Of a stretch of DNA of 64,000 bases, positions 36,150-46,587 are shown piece by piece. The notes below the pieces were generated by a model that searched no databases, was not told where the DNA came from, and saw only the letters and a program-made list of their open reading frames with translations. Positions within the stretch are counted from its first letter, which is position 1. The number at the start of each line of letters is the position of its first letter. The position numbers and the translations under genes are program-made. This DNA is from Ruegeria lacuscaerulensis. Lineage in GTDB: Bacteria; Pseudomonadota; Alphaproteobacteria; Rhodobacterales; Rhodobacteraceae. The stretch lies in assembly GCF_013031245.1 (NCBI RefSeq), contig NZ_WPZL01000004.1, positions 186,001 through 250,000 on the forward strand. Direction: 5' to 3'.

Positions 36150-37730
36150 ATGATCCTAAGAAACCTGATGATCGCCGCCAGCGCCACGGCGTTGATGGCG
36201 GCTGGCGCATCGGCTGATACTCTGCGCTGGGCGCGTGCCGGGGACTCGCTGACGCTGGACCCGCACGCCCAGAACGAAGGCCCAACATCGGCTCTGGCGC
36301 ACCAGATCATGGAGCCGCTGGTCATGCGTGACCATTCAGGTGCCCTTGTGCCCGCGCTGGCGACCGAGTGGGGCCCGTCCGAGGCCAATCCGAATGTCTG
36401 GGTGTTCAAACTGCGTGAAGGCGTCACCTTCCACGACGGGGCCGAGTTCGACAGCGATGATGTCCTGTTCTCGCTGAACCGCGCGATGACGCCGGATTCA
36501 GACTACAAGGAGCTGCTGGCCTCAGTCAAAGAGGTGCGCGCGCCGGATAAATACACCATTGAGATCGAAACCGATGGTCCGAACCCGATCATGCCCAACA
36601 ACCTGACCAACATGTTCATGATGGACAAGGACTGGGCTGAGGCGAACAATGCCGTGAAGGTTCAGGACTATGAGGGCGGCGAAGACACGTTCGCTGCCAA
36701 GAACGCCAACGGCACCGGACCCTACAAGCTGGTCAGCCGCGAACCGGACGTGAAAACGGTACTGGCCGCCAACGAAAACTACTGGGGTAAAGACGAGTTC
36801 CCCCTGCAGGTAACCGAGATCGTCTATACCCCGATCCAGAACGCAGCCACCCGCGTTGCGGCGCTGTTGTCAGGCGAAGTCGATTTCATTCAGGACGTGC
36901 CGGTTCAGGACCTTGAGCGGGTTGCCGGCGCCAACGGTCTGGACGTGCGTACTGCGCCGCAGAATCGGGTGATCTTCTTTGGTCTGAACCAGGGCGATGC
37001 GGATCTGGCCAACGACAATGTCGACGGCAAGAACCCCCTGTCCGATGTACGCGTGCGTCAAGCCATGTCCAAGGCGATTAACCGCGATGCGATCAAACAG
37101 GTCGTCATGCGTGGTCAATCGGCCCCGGCTGGCATGATTGCCCCGCCCTTCGTGAATGGTTGGGATGAGGGCATGGACAGCTCCTCGACGACAGATATCG
37201 AGGGAGCCAAGGCTCTGATGGCCGAAGCGGGCTATCCGGACGGTTTCACCATCCAGCTCGATTGCCCGAACGACCGCTACATCAATGATGAGGCGATCTG
37301 TCAGGCGGCTGTCGGCATGCTGGCCCAGATCGGGATCACGGTGAACCTGGATGCCAAACCCAAGGCGCAGCACTTCCCGCTGATCAACAACCTGGAAACC
37401 GACTTCTACATGCTGGGCTGGGGCGTTCCGACCTATGACTCGGAATACATCTTCAATTTCCTCGCCCACACCAAGGGTGAGAAGTACGGCTCGTGGAATG
37501 GCACCCGTTACAGCAACCCGGAACTGGACGCCAAGATTCAGGCTCTGGCGTCGGAAACCAACCTGCCCGAACGCGACAATCAGATCGCCGAGATCTGGCA
37601 GGTGGTGCAGGACGAACAGCTTTATATCCCGATCCACCATCAGGTGCTGAACTGGGGCATGAAGTCCAACGTTGGCACCGTGGTCGAGCCCGAGGATTCG
37701 CCCAAAATCAAATATTTCACTCTGAACTGA
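36150..37730 (+). CDS. Peptide ABC transporter substrate-binding protein (family 5)
   Basis: A 526-residue periplasmic binding protein of the DppA/OppA family with a signal peptide (MILRNLMIAASATALMAAGASA). Family pattern: DSLTLDPHAQNEGPT, AL-A-x-x-W, FKLREGVTFHDGAEFDSDDVLFSLNRA and RVRQAMSKAINRDAI. It binds peptides or other small solutes for the permease encoded downstream. ATG with GGGGAG 6 nt upstream. A second, different binding protein gene follows after a strong hairpin. Confidence 0.93.
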   Translation: MILRNLMIAASATALMAAGASADTLRWARAGDSLTLDPHAQNEGPTSALAHQIMEPLVMRDHSGALVPALATEWGPSEANPNVWVFKLREGVTFHDGAEFDSDDVLFSLNRAMTPDSDYKELLASVKEVRAPDKYTIEIETDGPNPIMPNNLTNMFMMDKDWAEANNAVKVQDYEGGEDTFAAKNANGTGPYKLVSREPDVKTVLAANENYWGKDEFPLQVTEIVYTPIQNAATRVAALLSGEVDFIQDVPVQDLERVAGANGLDVRTAPQNRVIFFGLNQGDADLANDNVDGKNPLSDVRVRQAMSKAINRDAIKQVVMRGQSAPAGMIAPPFVNGWDEGMDSSSTTDIEGAKALMAEAGYPDGFTIQLDCPNDRYINDEAICQAAVGMLAQIGITVNLDAKPKAQHFPLINNLETDFYMLGWGVPTYDSEYIFNFLAHTKGEKYGSWNGTRYSNPELDAKIQALASETNLPERDNQIAEIWQVVQDEQLYIPIHHQVLNWGMKSNVGTVVEPEDSPKIKYFTLN

Positions 37731-37750
37731 GGCAATCACATCAGTGATTT

Positions 37751-37784
37751 GGCGGGGCGCGAATGTCGCGCCCCGCCGCCTTTT
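37751..37784 (+). terminator. Strong hairpin between the two binding-protein genes
   Basis: GGCGGGGCGCGA and TCGCGCCCCGCC form a perfect 12-bp stem with an ATG triloop, followed by GCC and TTTT. It lies 20 bp after the first binding-protein stop. It should act as a partial terminator or 3'-end stabiliser, setting a high level of the first binding protein relative to the genes downstream. Confidence 0.8.
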
Positions 37785-37837
37785 GCGTTATCCTTCAACG
37801 CATCGTCCATTTGCAGGACACACAGGGAGAAGCCACC

Positions 37838-39403
37838 ATGATCCTTAGAAGCAGTGCCATCGGTCTGGCCATGCTGATCGCCACCGGCGTTCAGGCCGCC
37901 GATTTCAAATGGGCCTCGACCACCGACCCGCAAACCATGGACCCGCATGCCGTCAATTCCGCAGCGGTTTTGGGGTTCCTCAACAACGTCTATGAAGGGC
38001 TGGTCCGGCGCGGCAAGGACATGAGTGTCGAACCCGCGCTTGCGGTCAGCTGGGAGCCCATCGGCGATGGCGAGGGCTGGCGTTTCCATCTGCGTGAGGG
38101 TGTTACCTTTCATGATGGCAGCATTTTCGACGCGCGGGACGTGCTGTTCAGTTATCAGCGCGCCTCGGGCGAGGCCGCGGATACCCGCAGCTGGTTTGCG
38201 CCGATCAGTGATGTGATCGTGGTCGACGATTACACAGTGGATTTCATGACCACCGCGCCGAACCCGCTGTTCCCGTCCTCTATTGCCAACTGGATGATCA
38301 TGGATCAGGGCTGGACCGAGGCCAATGATGCGGTCGTGCCCGACAAGGAAACCGGCAATTACGCGACGCTGAACGCAAACGGCACCGGCGCATTCAAAGT
38401 CACCGCGCGCGAGCCCGGTCTACGCACGGTGCTGGAACCGTTCGAAGGCTGGTGGGACGAAGCGGAACACAATATCACCGGCGCCGAATTCACCCCGATC
38501 CAGAATCCGGCCACCGCGGTTGCGGCGTTGCTGTCGGGCGATGTGGACATGATCAACCCGGTGCCGATTCAGGACGTTGCGCGTTTGCAGCAGAACGGCG
38601 ATGTCGACGTTATTCAGGGCATCGAGGCGCGTGTGATCATGCTGGGTTTCGATCATCAGGCTGAGATGCTGAAATACACCGACGATGCGGGCAAACCGAA
38701 CCCGTTCCGCGACGCGCGCGTGCGCAGGGCTGTGGCACAGGCCGTAAATGTCGACGCCATTCTGGCCACCATCATGCGCGGCAATGCCGAGGCGGCCTCG
38801 CAACTGGTCAGCCCTGCGATGAGCGGCTACTCTGAATCCAATGCTGCGCGCCCTGCATTTGACGTCGAGGCTGCCAAGGCGCTGTTGGCCGAGGCAGGGT
38901 ATGCGGACGGCTTTTCCTTCGGTCTGAAATGTCCCAATGACCGCTATCTGAATGACGAGGTCGTCTGTCAGGCCGTGGTCAGCATGCTGGCCCAGATCGG
39001 GATAACGGCAGAGCTGGATGCCATGCCCGTCCGCAACTACTGGCCTGAGCTGCGCGAAGACAATTACGACATGTACCTCTTGGGCTGGAGCCCCGGGACC
39101 TTTGATGCGGAACATCCGGTTCGGTTCCTCGTGGCCACTCCAAACGAAGAGAAAAAGCTGGGCAGCTGGAATTTCGGCGGCTTCTCGAACGCGCGTGTGG
39201 ATGAACTGCTGCCGATGATTCAATCGGAACTGGACGCCGCCAAACGTCAGGCCATGCTGGACGAGGTGGCGCAGATCATTCAGGACGAACAGGTCTATGT
39301 GCCGATGTATGTGCAGCCTCTGGTCTGGGGTGCGCGCAGCAATGTCGAGCTGACACAGCGCCCGGACAACTTCTTTCTCCTGCGCTGGGTAACGGTGAAT
39401 TAG
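37838..39403 (+). CDS. Second peptide ABC transporter substrate-binding protein (family 5)
   Basis: A 521-residue paralogue of the preceding gene with its own signal peptide (ending GVQA-AD). Motifs TDPQTMDPHAVNSAA, FHLREGVTFHDGSIFDARDVLFSYQRA and RVRRAVAQAVNVDAI correspond one to one with the first. The two share design but differ through much of their length, so they probably have different ligands while using the same permease. ATG with AGGGAGA 7 nt upstream. The permease genes follow after 87 bp. Confidence 0.92.
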   Translation: MILRSSAIGLAMLIATGVQAADFKWASTTDPQTMDPHAVNSAAVLGFLNNVYEGLVRRGKDMSVEPALAVSWEPIGDGEGWRFHLREGVTFHDGSIFDARDVLFSYQRASGEAADTRSWFAPISDVIVVDDYTVDFMTTAPNPLFPSSIANWMIMDQGWTEANDAVVPDKETGNYATLNANGTGAFKVTAREPGLRTVLEPFEGWWDEAEHNITGAEFTPIQNPATAVAALLSGDVDMINPVPIQDVARLQQNGDVDVIQGIEARVIMLGFDHQAEMLKYTDDAGKPNPFRDARVRRAVAQAVNVDAILATIMRGNAEAASQLVSPAMSGYSESNAARPAFDVEAAKALLAEAGYADGFSFGLKCPNDRYLNDEVVCQAVVSMLAQIGITAELDAMPVRNYWPELREDNYDMYLLGWSPGTFDAEHPVRFLVATPNEEKKLGSWNFGGFSNARVDELLPMIQSELDAAKRQAMLDEVAQIIQDEQVYVPMYVQPLVWGARSNVELTQRPDNFFLLRWVTVN

Positions 39404-39490
39404 CCGTTCGGACGTCGCGTCTGACCGTTAGCGATACCTTGACCATCCGGTCAAGGACGGCCTAGAGAGACAGATCAACGGGGAAAATGA

Positions 39491-40468
39491 ATGTTCGCAT
39501 ATATCGTCCGAAGGATGTTCCAATCCGTGATCGTGCTGCTGGTCGTGGGTCTGGTCGCGTTTTCGATGTTTCGCTTTGTCGGCGATCCGATCGACAACAT
39601 GCTGGGGCAGGAGCGCACGCAGGCCGACATTGATCGGCTGCGCACCGAGCTTGGCCTGGATCAGCCCTTTCCGGTCCAGTATTTCAAGTTCCTGCAAGGC
39701 GCTGTGCAGGGCAATTTCGGCGTCTCGTATCGTCAGGGACGTCCGGTCTCGACGATCATCGCCGAACGTGCGCCTGCGACGTTGGAGCTTGCCTTTGTTT
39801 CGGGCTTTCTGGCGATCACAGTGGGTATCGCGTTGGGCGTTTTCACCGCCATCCGACGACAAGGGGTCGCGGCAAATATCATCATGACCGTCAGTCTGAT
39901 CGGAGTGTCCCTGCCGACCTTCCTGATCGGGATTTTGCTGATCTACATCTTCTCTGTCGAGCTGGACCTGTTACCCAGTTTCGGCAGGGGTGAGACCGTC
40001 ATGATCGGCGGCTGGTCCACAGGGTTCCTGACAGCTTCGGGTCTCAAGGCGCTGATCCTTCCGGCGATTACGCTGGGCCTCTATCAGATGACGCTGATCA
40101 TGCGGCTGGTGCGGTCGGAAATGCTCGAGGTGATGCGTGCCGATTATGTCCGCTTTGCGCGCGCCCGAGGACTGTCGGATCGGGTGATCAACTTCCGCCA
40201 CGCGCTGAAGAACACTCTGGTGCCTGTGATCACAATCACCGGGTTGCAGCTGGGCTCGATCATCGCTTTCGCCATCATAACCGAGACAGTGTTTCAGTGG
40301 CCGGGCGTCGGTCTGCTGTTCATCAACGCGATCCAGTTCGTCGATATCCCCGTCATGGCCGCATATCTGATGCTGATTTCGGTCATGTTCGTCACGATCA
40401 ACCTGATTGTCGATCTTCTTTACTATGCCATCGACCCGCGCCTGCGCGTCGACGCGAGGGCCACATGA
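39491..40468 (+). CDS. Peptide ABC transporter permease, DppB type
   Basis: A 325-residue inner-membrane permease with six predicted membrane helices. The DppB/OppB N-terminus (FAYIVRRMFQSVIVLLVVGLV) and the EAA loop (YVRFARARGLSDRVINFRHALKN) that contacts the ATPase are present. It forms a heterodimer with the next gene product; the stop overlaps that start (ATGA). Confidence 0.95.
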   Translation: MFAYIVRRMFQSVIVLLVVGLVAFSMFRFVGDPIDNMLGQERTQADIDRLRTELGLDQPFPVQYFKFLQGAVQGNFGVSYRQGRPVSTIIAERAPATLELAFVSGFLAITVGIALGVFTAIRRQGVAANIIMTVSLIGVSLPTFLIGILLIYIFSVELDLLPSFGRGETVMIGGWSTGFLTASGLKALILPAITLGLYQMTLIMRLVRSEMLEVMRADYVRFARARGLSDRVINFRHALKNTLVPVITITGLQLGSIIAFAIITETVFQWPGVGLLFINAIQFVDIPVMAAYLMLISVMFVTINLIVDLLYYAIDPRLRVDARAT

Positions 40469-41415
40469 CCGATACCGCCGAATCCCCTAAAGCCCCCGCC
40501 AGGTCGCGCTTTGCCAAGTTCTGGGACAGCGATTTTGCTTGGTCGTTCCGGCATTCACCGGTGGCCATAATCGCCTCGCTGGTCGTGGTGATCCTTGTGT
40601 TGGCGGCGATTTTTGCGCCGCTGATTGCGCCACACAACCCGTTCGATCCGGCATCGCTGAACCTGATGAACGGCTTTACGCCGCCGGGCACGCCTAACGC
40701 CTTTACGCAGGATACCTTCCTGCTGGGCACCGACGATCAGGGGCGCGACGTGTTCTCGACCATCCTCTATGGCATGCGCATTTCGCTGTTTGTCGGCGCG
40801 TCGGCGGTGCTGCTGGCGATGATCATCGGTGTGGTTCTCGGGCTCGTGGCTGCCTATTTCGGTGGCTGGGTCGAGACCCTGATCATGCGCATCGCAGATG
40901 TGCAGCTGACCTTCCCCGCCATTCTGGTCGCCATGCTGATCTTCGGTATCGCCAAGGGGGTGACGCCACCGGAATACCGCAATGAGATGGCGATCTACGT
41001 GCTGATCATCGCGATTGCCCTGTCCGATTGGGTGCAGTTTGCAAGGGTCGTTCGCGGTGCCGCACTGGTTGAGAAGAACAAGGAATATGTGCAGGCCGCC
41101 CGTTTGATCGGGCGAGGATCGATCCCGATCATGTTCCGGCACATTCTGCCGAATGTGCTCAGCCCGGTCCTGGTGATTGCCACGATCTCGCTGGCGCTGG
41201 CGATTATCGCCGAGGCAACGCTCAGCTTCCTGGGTGTCGGCGCACCACCGACCCAACCCTCACTTGGCACGCTGATCCGCATCGGGCAGGGCTTCCTGTT
41301 CTCGGGTGAGTGGTGGATCCTGTTCTTCCCGGCCTGCACCCTTCTGGCGCTGGCCCTTTCGGTCAACCTGCTGGGCGACTGGCTGCGCGACGCGCTGAAC
41401 CCCAAGCTGCGGTGA
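40465..41415 (+). CDS. Peptide ABC transporter permease, DppC type
   Basis: A 316-residue permease of the DppC/OppC type with a cytosolic N-terminus, helix one (about 34-53) and the conserved LGTDDQGRDVFSTILYGMRISLFVG. The EAA loop is YVQAARLIGRGSIPIMFRHILPN. It overlaps the dppB-type gene by 4 nt (ATG at 40465) and precedes the ATPase by 4 bp. Confidence 0.95.
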   Translation: MTDTAESPKAPARSRFAKFWDSDFAWSFRHSPVAIIASLVVVILVLAAIFAPLIAPHNPFDPASLNLMNGFTPPGTPNAFTQDTFLLGTDDQGRDVFSTILYGMRISLFVGASAVLLAMIIGVVLGLVAAYFGGWVETLIMRIADVQLTFPAILVAMLIFGIAKGVTPPEYRNEMAIYVLIIAIALSDWVQFARVVRGAALVEKNKEYVQAARLIGRGSIPIMFRHILPNVLSPVLVIATISLALAIIAEATLSFLGVGAPPTQPSLGTLIRIGQGFLFSGEWWILFFPACTLLALALSVNLLGDWLRDALNPKLR

Positions 41416-41419
41416 TTTC

Positions 41420-43129
41420 ATGAGCCTTCTGACGATCAACGACCTGACGGTTGAATTCCCGACGCGCCGCCAATTGTTCACCGCGGTGGACCATGTGGAC
41501 CTGTCGGTCGAGCCGGGTGAAATCCACGGTCTGGTGGGTGAATCCGGTGCAGGTAAATCCACCATCGGCGCGGCAATCATGGGTCTGCTGGACCGCCCCG
41601 GCCGGATTGCCAGTGGCATCATCAAGCTGAGCGGCGATCAGATCAGCGGTCTGGATGCCGAGGCGATGCGCGGGCTGCGCGGCAAGAAGATCTCGATGAT
41701 CTTTCAGGACCCGCTGACCTCGCTGAACCCGCTGTTCACGGTGCGCGAGCAACTGGTCGAAACCATTCAGGCCCATCTGGGCGGCTCTGACGCTGAGGCG
41801 AACAAGCGTGCCCGCGACCTGATCGACCGGGTGGGCATCCCTGATCCGGACACGCGGCTGGATCAATACCCGCACCAGTTCTCGGGCGGAATGCGGCAGC
41901 GTGTTGTCATCGCCCTGGCTCTATGTACCGAACCGGATGTGATCATCGCGGACGAGCCGACCACGGCGCTGGATGTATCCGTTCAGGCCCAAATTCTGGG
42001 CCTGATCAAAGAACTGGCGCAGGAACGGCAAGTCGGCGTCATTCTGATCACCCACGACATGGGTGTGATTGCGGACACAACTGACAAGGTGACGGTGATG
42101 TACGCGGGCAAGGTCGTCGAATCCGGCCCAACGGCGCAGGTGATGGGGCAGCCCAGACATGAATACACCAAATCGCTGATTGCCGCCGTACCGCGGCCTA
42201 CGTTGAAACTGCACCGCTTTCCTCAGATCAGCTATGGCGGACGCGAAACCCGCTTCGCGATTGAGGATATGGCCCGGCATTGGCCCAAGGTGAACAATGA
42301 TACCTCGAAGCCAGTGTTTGAAATCCGCAACCTGACCAAGAAATTCCTGCAACGTCGCGGATTGTTGCCGTGGGACCGCACCTATTTCACTGCTGTTGAC
42401 GATGTCAGTTTCGATATTCGGGCGGGCGAGGTGTTCGGCGTTGTGGGCGAGTCCGGCTCGGGCAAATCCACTGTCGCGCGGATGATTGCTGGCCTCTATC
42501 CCGTGGACGGAGGCACAATTACCTTTGACGGGCAGGTGGTCAGCGATCTGACCAACAAGGCTGCGTTGGATGCCTATCGCAGGAACATCCAGATGATCTT
42601 TCAAGACCCTTATTCCTCGCTCAACCCCCGTATGCGGGTTGACGATATCGTGGCCGAACCGATCCGCCATCACCGCCTGATGGACGGGGTCGATATCAAG
42701 CGCCGCGTTGACGAATTGCTGGATCAGGTCGGGTTGGGCCACGAGGCCGGGCTGAAATACCCGCACGAATTCTCGGGCGGTCAGAGGCAGCGGATTTCCA
42801 TTGCCCGCGCACTGGCAACGCAGCCGCGGTTCCTGATCTGTGATGAGCCGACCAGCGCGCTGGACGTTTCGATTCAGGCGCAGATCCTGAACATCCTCAA
42901 GGACCTGCAGGAACATCTTGGCCTGACACTTCTCTTTATCAGCCACGACCTGCCGGTGGTGCGTCAGATGTGCGATCGGGTGGCCGTGATGAAGCAGGGC
43001 AAGGTGGTCGAGCTTCAGGAGACCAACGACCTGTTTGCCAATCCACAGACCGACTATGCAAGCGAATTGCTACGGCTGATGCCCAAGTTGGATGACCTGT
43101 CGACCGACGGTCTGGAGGCAGAGGCCTGA
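41420..43129 (+). CDS. Dual ABC ATPase (DppD-DppF fused)
   Basis: A 569-residue protein with two complete ATPase domains that energise the peptide transporter. Domain one: Walker [10 protein letters not shown] (40-48), signature FSGGMRQR (154-161), Walker B IIADEP (175-180). Domain two: Walker [10 protein letters not shown] (343-351), signature FSGGQRQR, Walker B LICDEP. In many bacteria these are separate dppD and dppF genes; here one chain replaces the heterodimer. Last gene of the operon. Confidence 0.95.
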   Translation: MSLLTINDLTVEFPTRRQLFTAVDHVDLSVEPGEIHGLVGESGAGKSTIGAAIMGLLDRPGRIASGIIKLSGDQISGLDAEAMRGLRGKKISMIFQDPLTSLNPLFTVREQLVETIQAHLGGSDAEANKRARDLIDRVGIPDPDTRLDQYPHQFSGGMRQRVVIALALCTEPDVIIADEPTTALDVSVQAQILGLIKELAQERQVGVILITHDMGVIADTTDKVTVMYAGKVVESGPTAQVMGQPRHEYTKSLIAAVPRPTLKLHRFPQISYGGRETRFAIEDMARHWPKVNNDTSKPVFEIRNLTKKFLQRRGLLPWDRTYFTAVDDVSFDIRAGEVFGVVGESGSGKSTVARMIAGLYPVDGGTITFDGQVVSDLTNKAALDAYRRNIQMIFQDPYSSLNPRMRVDDIVAEPIRHHRLMDGVDIKRRVDELLDQVGLGHEAGLKYPHEFSGGQRQRISIARALATQPRFLICDEPTSALDVSIQAQILNILKDLQEHLGLTLLFISHDLPVVRQMCDRVAVMKQGKVVELQETNDLFANPQTDYASELLRLMPKLDDLSTDGLEAEA

Positions 43130-43339
43130 AAATTGGATACCCAACGGCCCTTCACCCGGGCATTTGGACGTGCGCAGTCATTAAAGCATTCAACTGTTTC
43201 AGACTCATGCGGGTGTGTTGTGTCAGGTCTGTCTCTGAAGCTGGGGGCTTCAGAGGGGAGACGTGTTTCAGGACATTAGGGACTTGCTGAGCGCGCCTGA
43301 GGCGCTACGCGAGCCCGCCAAACGGCAGGTGTCGGCGAA

Positions 43340-43715
43340 TCCATGGGAACCAGGGCGATCAAGGGGCTCAGCGAACCGGTCGAGCTGTGGCGCCTGGATC
43401 AAATGACGCACTACACCCGGTCATGCCGGCACTGCTTTGTCGGGCGCGAACACGAGCTGTTTCTGTTCTCGGCTATATTCGACCCTGATCCGGTCGGTCC
43501 TGATCCGCTTGGCCGGGACGGACCTGATTTTCGCCCACGCCCTGATCCGTTACGGATCCTATGCGACGCTGGTGAAACCCGAACGCGCGGCTGCAATGAT
43601 GCGTTCGACCAGTTTCGGCACATTGTCCACCGCAGTAGAGTCGCAGGCGCAAAGCAGAGCGCTATGCTTTTCTGTCAGCGCAGTATTGGTTTGGCACCCG
43701 TGTAGCTGGTTGTGA
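43340..43715 (+). pseudogene. Remnant of a class III cyclase / AAA-ATPase regulator
   Basis: Within the 800-bp stretch 43130-43929, which holds no intact gene, one frame reads RAIKGLSEPVELWRL and then FVGREHELFLFSAI. These match the end of a class III nucleotide cyclase domain and the start of the AAA module that follows it in multidomain regulators. A second frame reads DLIFAHALIRYGSYATLVKPERA, the conserved FAHALIR segment that in intact proteins lies several hundred residues later. A frameshift and a large internal deletion therefore separate the pieces. No start signal is seen. The remainder, 43716-43929, shows nothing recognisable apart from the AGGAGG ribosome site of the next gene. Confidence 0.5.
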
Positions 43716-43929
43716 TCTGCTGTAGAAGATTAATGTCAGTTCCTCCCGTTCGGTCCAAACAATGGCCTGCCGCGTGGTGAGGTTGAATGACCGGGCCAGA
43801 CAGCAATGGCGACGTATTGACGAAAATGCCGTCGAAATGACGCCGGTTTCAGCGATTTCGTCAAGATTACCCCTGCAGTTCGAACAGCCGCAGCCTCATA
43901 CTTATTGAAAGCGAATGAGGAGGCGCGTT

Positions 43930-45036
43930 TTGAGCTGGAATATTTGTGTCATCGGAGCAGGCAAGATCGGTCAGATGATCGCCACCTTGCTGCAATCATC
44001 TTCCAACTATTCGGTCACGGTAGCCGACCGGGACCTGGCGGCGTTGTCAGGATTGAACCGGCAGGGGATATCGACGCGGCAGATCGATGTGGATGACGAA
44101 AAACAGTTGACCAAAGGGCTTATTGGTTTCGATGCCGTCATTTCGGCAGCCCCGTTCTTTCTGACACCCAGAATTGCCAGTGCTGCCAAAGCCGCGGGTG
44201 CGCATTACTTTGATCTGACCGAAGACGTTGCGGCCACCAATGCCGTACGCGAACTGGCGCAGGACAGCGAAACGGCGTTCATGCCGCAATGCGGTCTGGC
44301 ACCGGGATTTGTCGGCATCGCCGGGTCGTCGCTGGCGTCCGAGTTCGATGAACTGGACAGCCTGCACATGCGGGTGGGTGCCCTGCCGCTTTATCCGACC
44401 AACGCCTTAAAATACAACCTGACATGGTCGACCGACGGTCTGATCAACGAATACTGCAACCCCTGCGATGCCATCGTGAATGGCGAGCGCGTCAAAACCG
44501 CTCCGCTGGAAGATTATGAGCTGTTGGGTCATGATGGCGTGGAATATGAATGCTTTAACACTTCGGGCGGGTTGGGAACTTTGCCCGAAACGCTGGACGG
44601 CAAGGCGCGGGCGGTGTCTTACCGCTCGATCCGGTATCCCGGTCATTGCGACATCCTGAAACTGCTGCTCAAGGATCTGGGGCTGGAGCGCCGCCGCGAT
44701 CTGCTGAAGGACATCTTTGAGACTGCGTTGCCGCGCACGGATCAGGACGTGGTGCTGGTCTATTGCACCGCCAAGGGCATGATCGACGGTACCCTGCGCG
44801 AGAAATCCCTGATCAACAAGAGCTTCGCCCGCACCATCAACGGGCAGGTCTGGAGCGCCATTCAGGTCACTACCGCCGCAGGCGTTCTGGGCGTGGTCGA
44901 CATGATGCGAGCCGGTGCTCTGCCCACGAAAGGATTTGTCCGGCAAGAGCAGGTGAAGCTTGCCGATTTCCTCAACACTGAATTTGGCCGGCTCTATCGC
45001 GCCGGCGACGTAACCGAACAGAACAAGGCGGCCTGA
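43930..45036 (+). CDS. Saccharopine dehydrogenase-family protein, probable lysine 6-dehydrogenase
   Basis: A 368-residue oxidoreductase with an N-terminal NAD-binding GAGKIG (9-14), VADRD, and [10 protein letters not shown] typical of the saccharopine dehydrogenase/lysine 6-dehydrogenase family, then a C-terminal substrate domain ([13 protein letters not shown] [29 protein letters not shown]). Lysine 6-dehydrogenase deaminates lysine at the epsilon carbon, giving piperideine-6-carboxylate. The immediately following aldehyde dehydrogenase would oxidise that product. The TTG at 43930 is chosen because a perfect AGGAGG ends 6 nt before it and it gives [10 protein letters not shown]; the ATG at 43915 overlaps that ribosome site. 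Confidence 0.82.
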   Translation: MSWNICVIGAGKIGQMIATLLQSSSNYSVTVADRDLAALSGLNRQGISTRQIDVDDEKQLTKGLIGFDAVISAAPFFLTPRIASAAKAAGAHYFDLTEDVAATNAVRELAQDSETAFMPQCGLAPGFVGIAGSSLASEFDELDSLHMRVGALPLYPTNALKYNLTWSTDGLINEYCNPCDAIVNGERVKTAPLEDYELLGHDGVEYECFNTSGGLGTLPETLDGKARAVSYRSIRYPGHCDILKLLLKDLGLERRRDLLKDIFETALPRTDQDVVLVYCTAKGMIDGTLREKSLINKSFARTINGQVWSAIQVTTAAGVLGVVDMMRAGALPTKGFVRQEQVKLADFLNTEFGRLYRAGDVTEQNKAA

Positions 45037-45039
45037 GAT

Positions 45040-46551
45040 ATGAAAGACATCGTAATGACAGCCCAAACCACACTTGCGAACCTGGATCTGACAGAGGCCG
45101 AACTGACGGGTGGAACGCTCAAGGTGACGTCTCCGATCGATGGCAGCCTGCTGGCCGAAGTGCATGAGACACCGGTGGCCGAGATGGATGCCATCTTTGC
45201 CCGCTCCAAGGCCGCGTTCAAGGAATGGCGTGTCGTTCCCGCCCCGCGCAGGGGTGAGCTGATCCGCCTGCTAGGCGAGGAACTGCGCGCCGCCAAGGAC
45301 GACCTGGGTGCTCTGGTCAGCTGGGAGGCCGGAAAGACCACTTCCGAAGGTCTGGGCGAAGTGCAGGAGATGATCGACATCTGCGACTTTGCCGTTGGTC
45401 TATCGCGCCAACTTTATGGTCTGACCATCGCCTCCGAGCGTCCCGGCCACCGGATGATGGAGACCTGGCATCCTGCTGGACCGGTCGGTGTGATCTCGGC
45501 CTTCAACTTCCCTGTCGCCGTCTGGTCGTGGAATGCGGCACTGGCGCTGGTGTGCGGAGATCCGGTGATCTGGAAACCGTCCGAGAAATCGCCGCTGACG
45601 GCGATGGCCTGCCAGAAAATCTTCGAGCGCGCCCTGGCCCGATTTGGTGACGCGCCCGAGGGGCTGTTGCAAACCCTGATCGGCGGCGCGGCGCTGGGTG
45701 AGGTGCTGGTGGCCAGCGAGGATGTTCCGGTGATTTCGGCCACGGGTTCCACCCGCATGGGCCGCGCGGTGGCACCAGTCGTGGCGCAGCGTTTTGGCAA
45801 GTGCATTCTGGAACTGGGCGGAAACAACGCGATGATCGTTGGCCCTTCGGCCGATCTGGAAATGGCGGTGCGCGCCATCGTGTTCTCGGCCGTTGGTACC
45901 GCAGGCCAGCGCTGCACCACCCTACGCCGCCTGATCGTGCATAACTCGATCCGCGCGGAATTGGTGAGCCGTCTGAAAAAGGCCTATGCCGGTCTGCCCA
46001 TCGGCAACCCGCTGGCCGAAGGCACGCTGGTCGGCCCGCTGGTGGATGAGGCCTCGGGTGGCGCCATGGCTGCGGCTTTGGAGTCTGCGAAGGCTGAAGG
46101 CGGCACCGTGTTTGGTGGCAATCGTGTGACCGACGGCGTGCCTGCAGGTGTCTATATGGAGCCCGCCATTGTTGAAATGCCCGGCCAGACCGAGGTGGTG
46201 AAGACCGAGACCTTTGCCCCCATCCTCTATGTCATGGGCTATGACGATTTCGACGAAGCGCTGGAAATCCAGAATGACGTGCCGCAGGGCCTGTCTTCCT
46301 GCGTATTCACCCTGAATATGCGTGAGGCCGAACAGTTCCTGACCGCAGCCGGTTCGGATTGCGGCATCGCCAACGTCAATATCGGGCCTTCCGGTGCCGA
46401 GATCGGCGGTGCCTTTGGTGGCGAAAAGGAAACCGGCGGCGGGCGCGAAAGCGGTTCGGACGCGTGGAAAGCCTATATGCGCCGTCAGACCAACACGGTG
46501 AACTATTCGGCTGAACTGCCGCTGGCTCAGGGTGTCAAGTTCGACATCTGA
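45040..46551 (+). CDS. amaB: Aldehyde dehydrogenase, L-aminoadipate-semialdehyde/piperideine-6-carboxylate type
   Basis: A 503-residue ALDH7-like enzyme. Catalytic residues: Asn156 (FNFP), Glu258 (LELGG) and Cys292 (GQRCTT). The GPSADLEMAV and GGAFGGEKETGGGRESGSDAWK segments are typical of the antiquitin/AmaB group, which oxidises 2-aminoadipate-6-semialdehyde to 2-aminoadipate with NAD+. It lies 3 bp after the lysine 6-dehydrogenase, so the two steps are coupled. The start may be 45040 or the ATG at 45055. A G+C-rich hairpin (46560-46587) without T-run follows, ahead of the convergent glycosyltransferase. Confidence 0.88.
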   Translation: MKDIVMTAQTTLANLDLTEAELTGGTLKVTSPIDGSLLAEVHETPVAEMDAIFARSKAAFKEWRVVPAPRRGELIRLLGEELRAAKDDLGALVSWEAGKTTSEGLGEVQEMIDICDFAVGLSRQLYGLTIASERPGHRMMETWHPAGPVGVISAFNFPVAVWSWNAALALVCGDPVIWKPSEKSPLTAMACQKIFERALARFGDAPEGLLQTLIGGAALGEVLVASEDVPVISATGSTRMGRAVAPVVAQRFGKCILELGGNNAMIVGPSADLEMAVRAIVFSAVGTAGQRCTTLRRLIVHNSIRAELVSRLKKAYAGLPIGNPLAEGTLVGPLVDEASGGAMAAALESAKAEGGTVFGGNRVTDGVPAGVYMEPAIVEMPGQTEVVKTETFAPILYVMGYDDFDEALEIQNDVPQGLSSCVFTLNMREAEQFLTAAGSDCGIANVNIGPSGAEIGGAFGGEKETGGGRESGSDAWKAYMRRQTNTVNYSAELPLAQGVKFDI

Positions 46552-46587
46552 TCAATCGGCCCGGCGGCCCCAAACGGCGTCGCCGGG

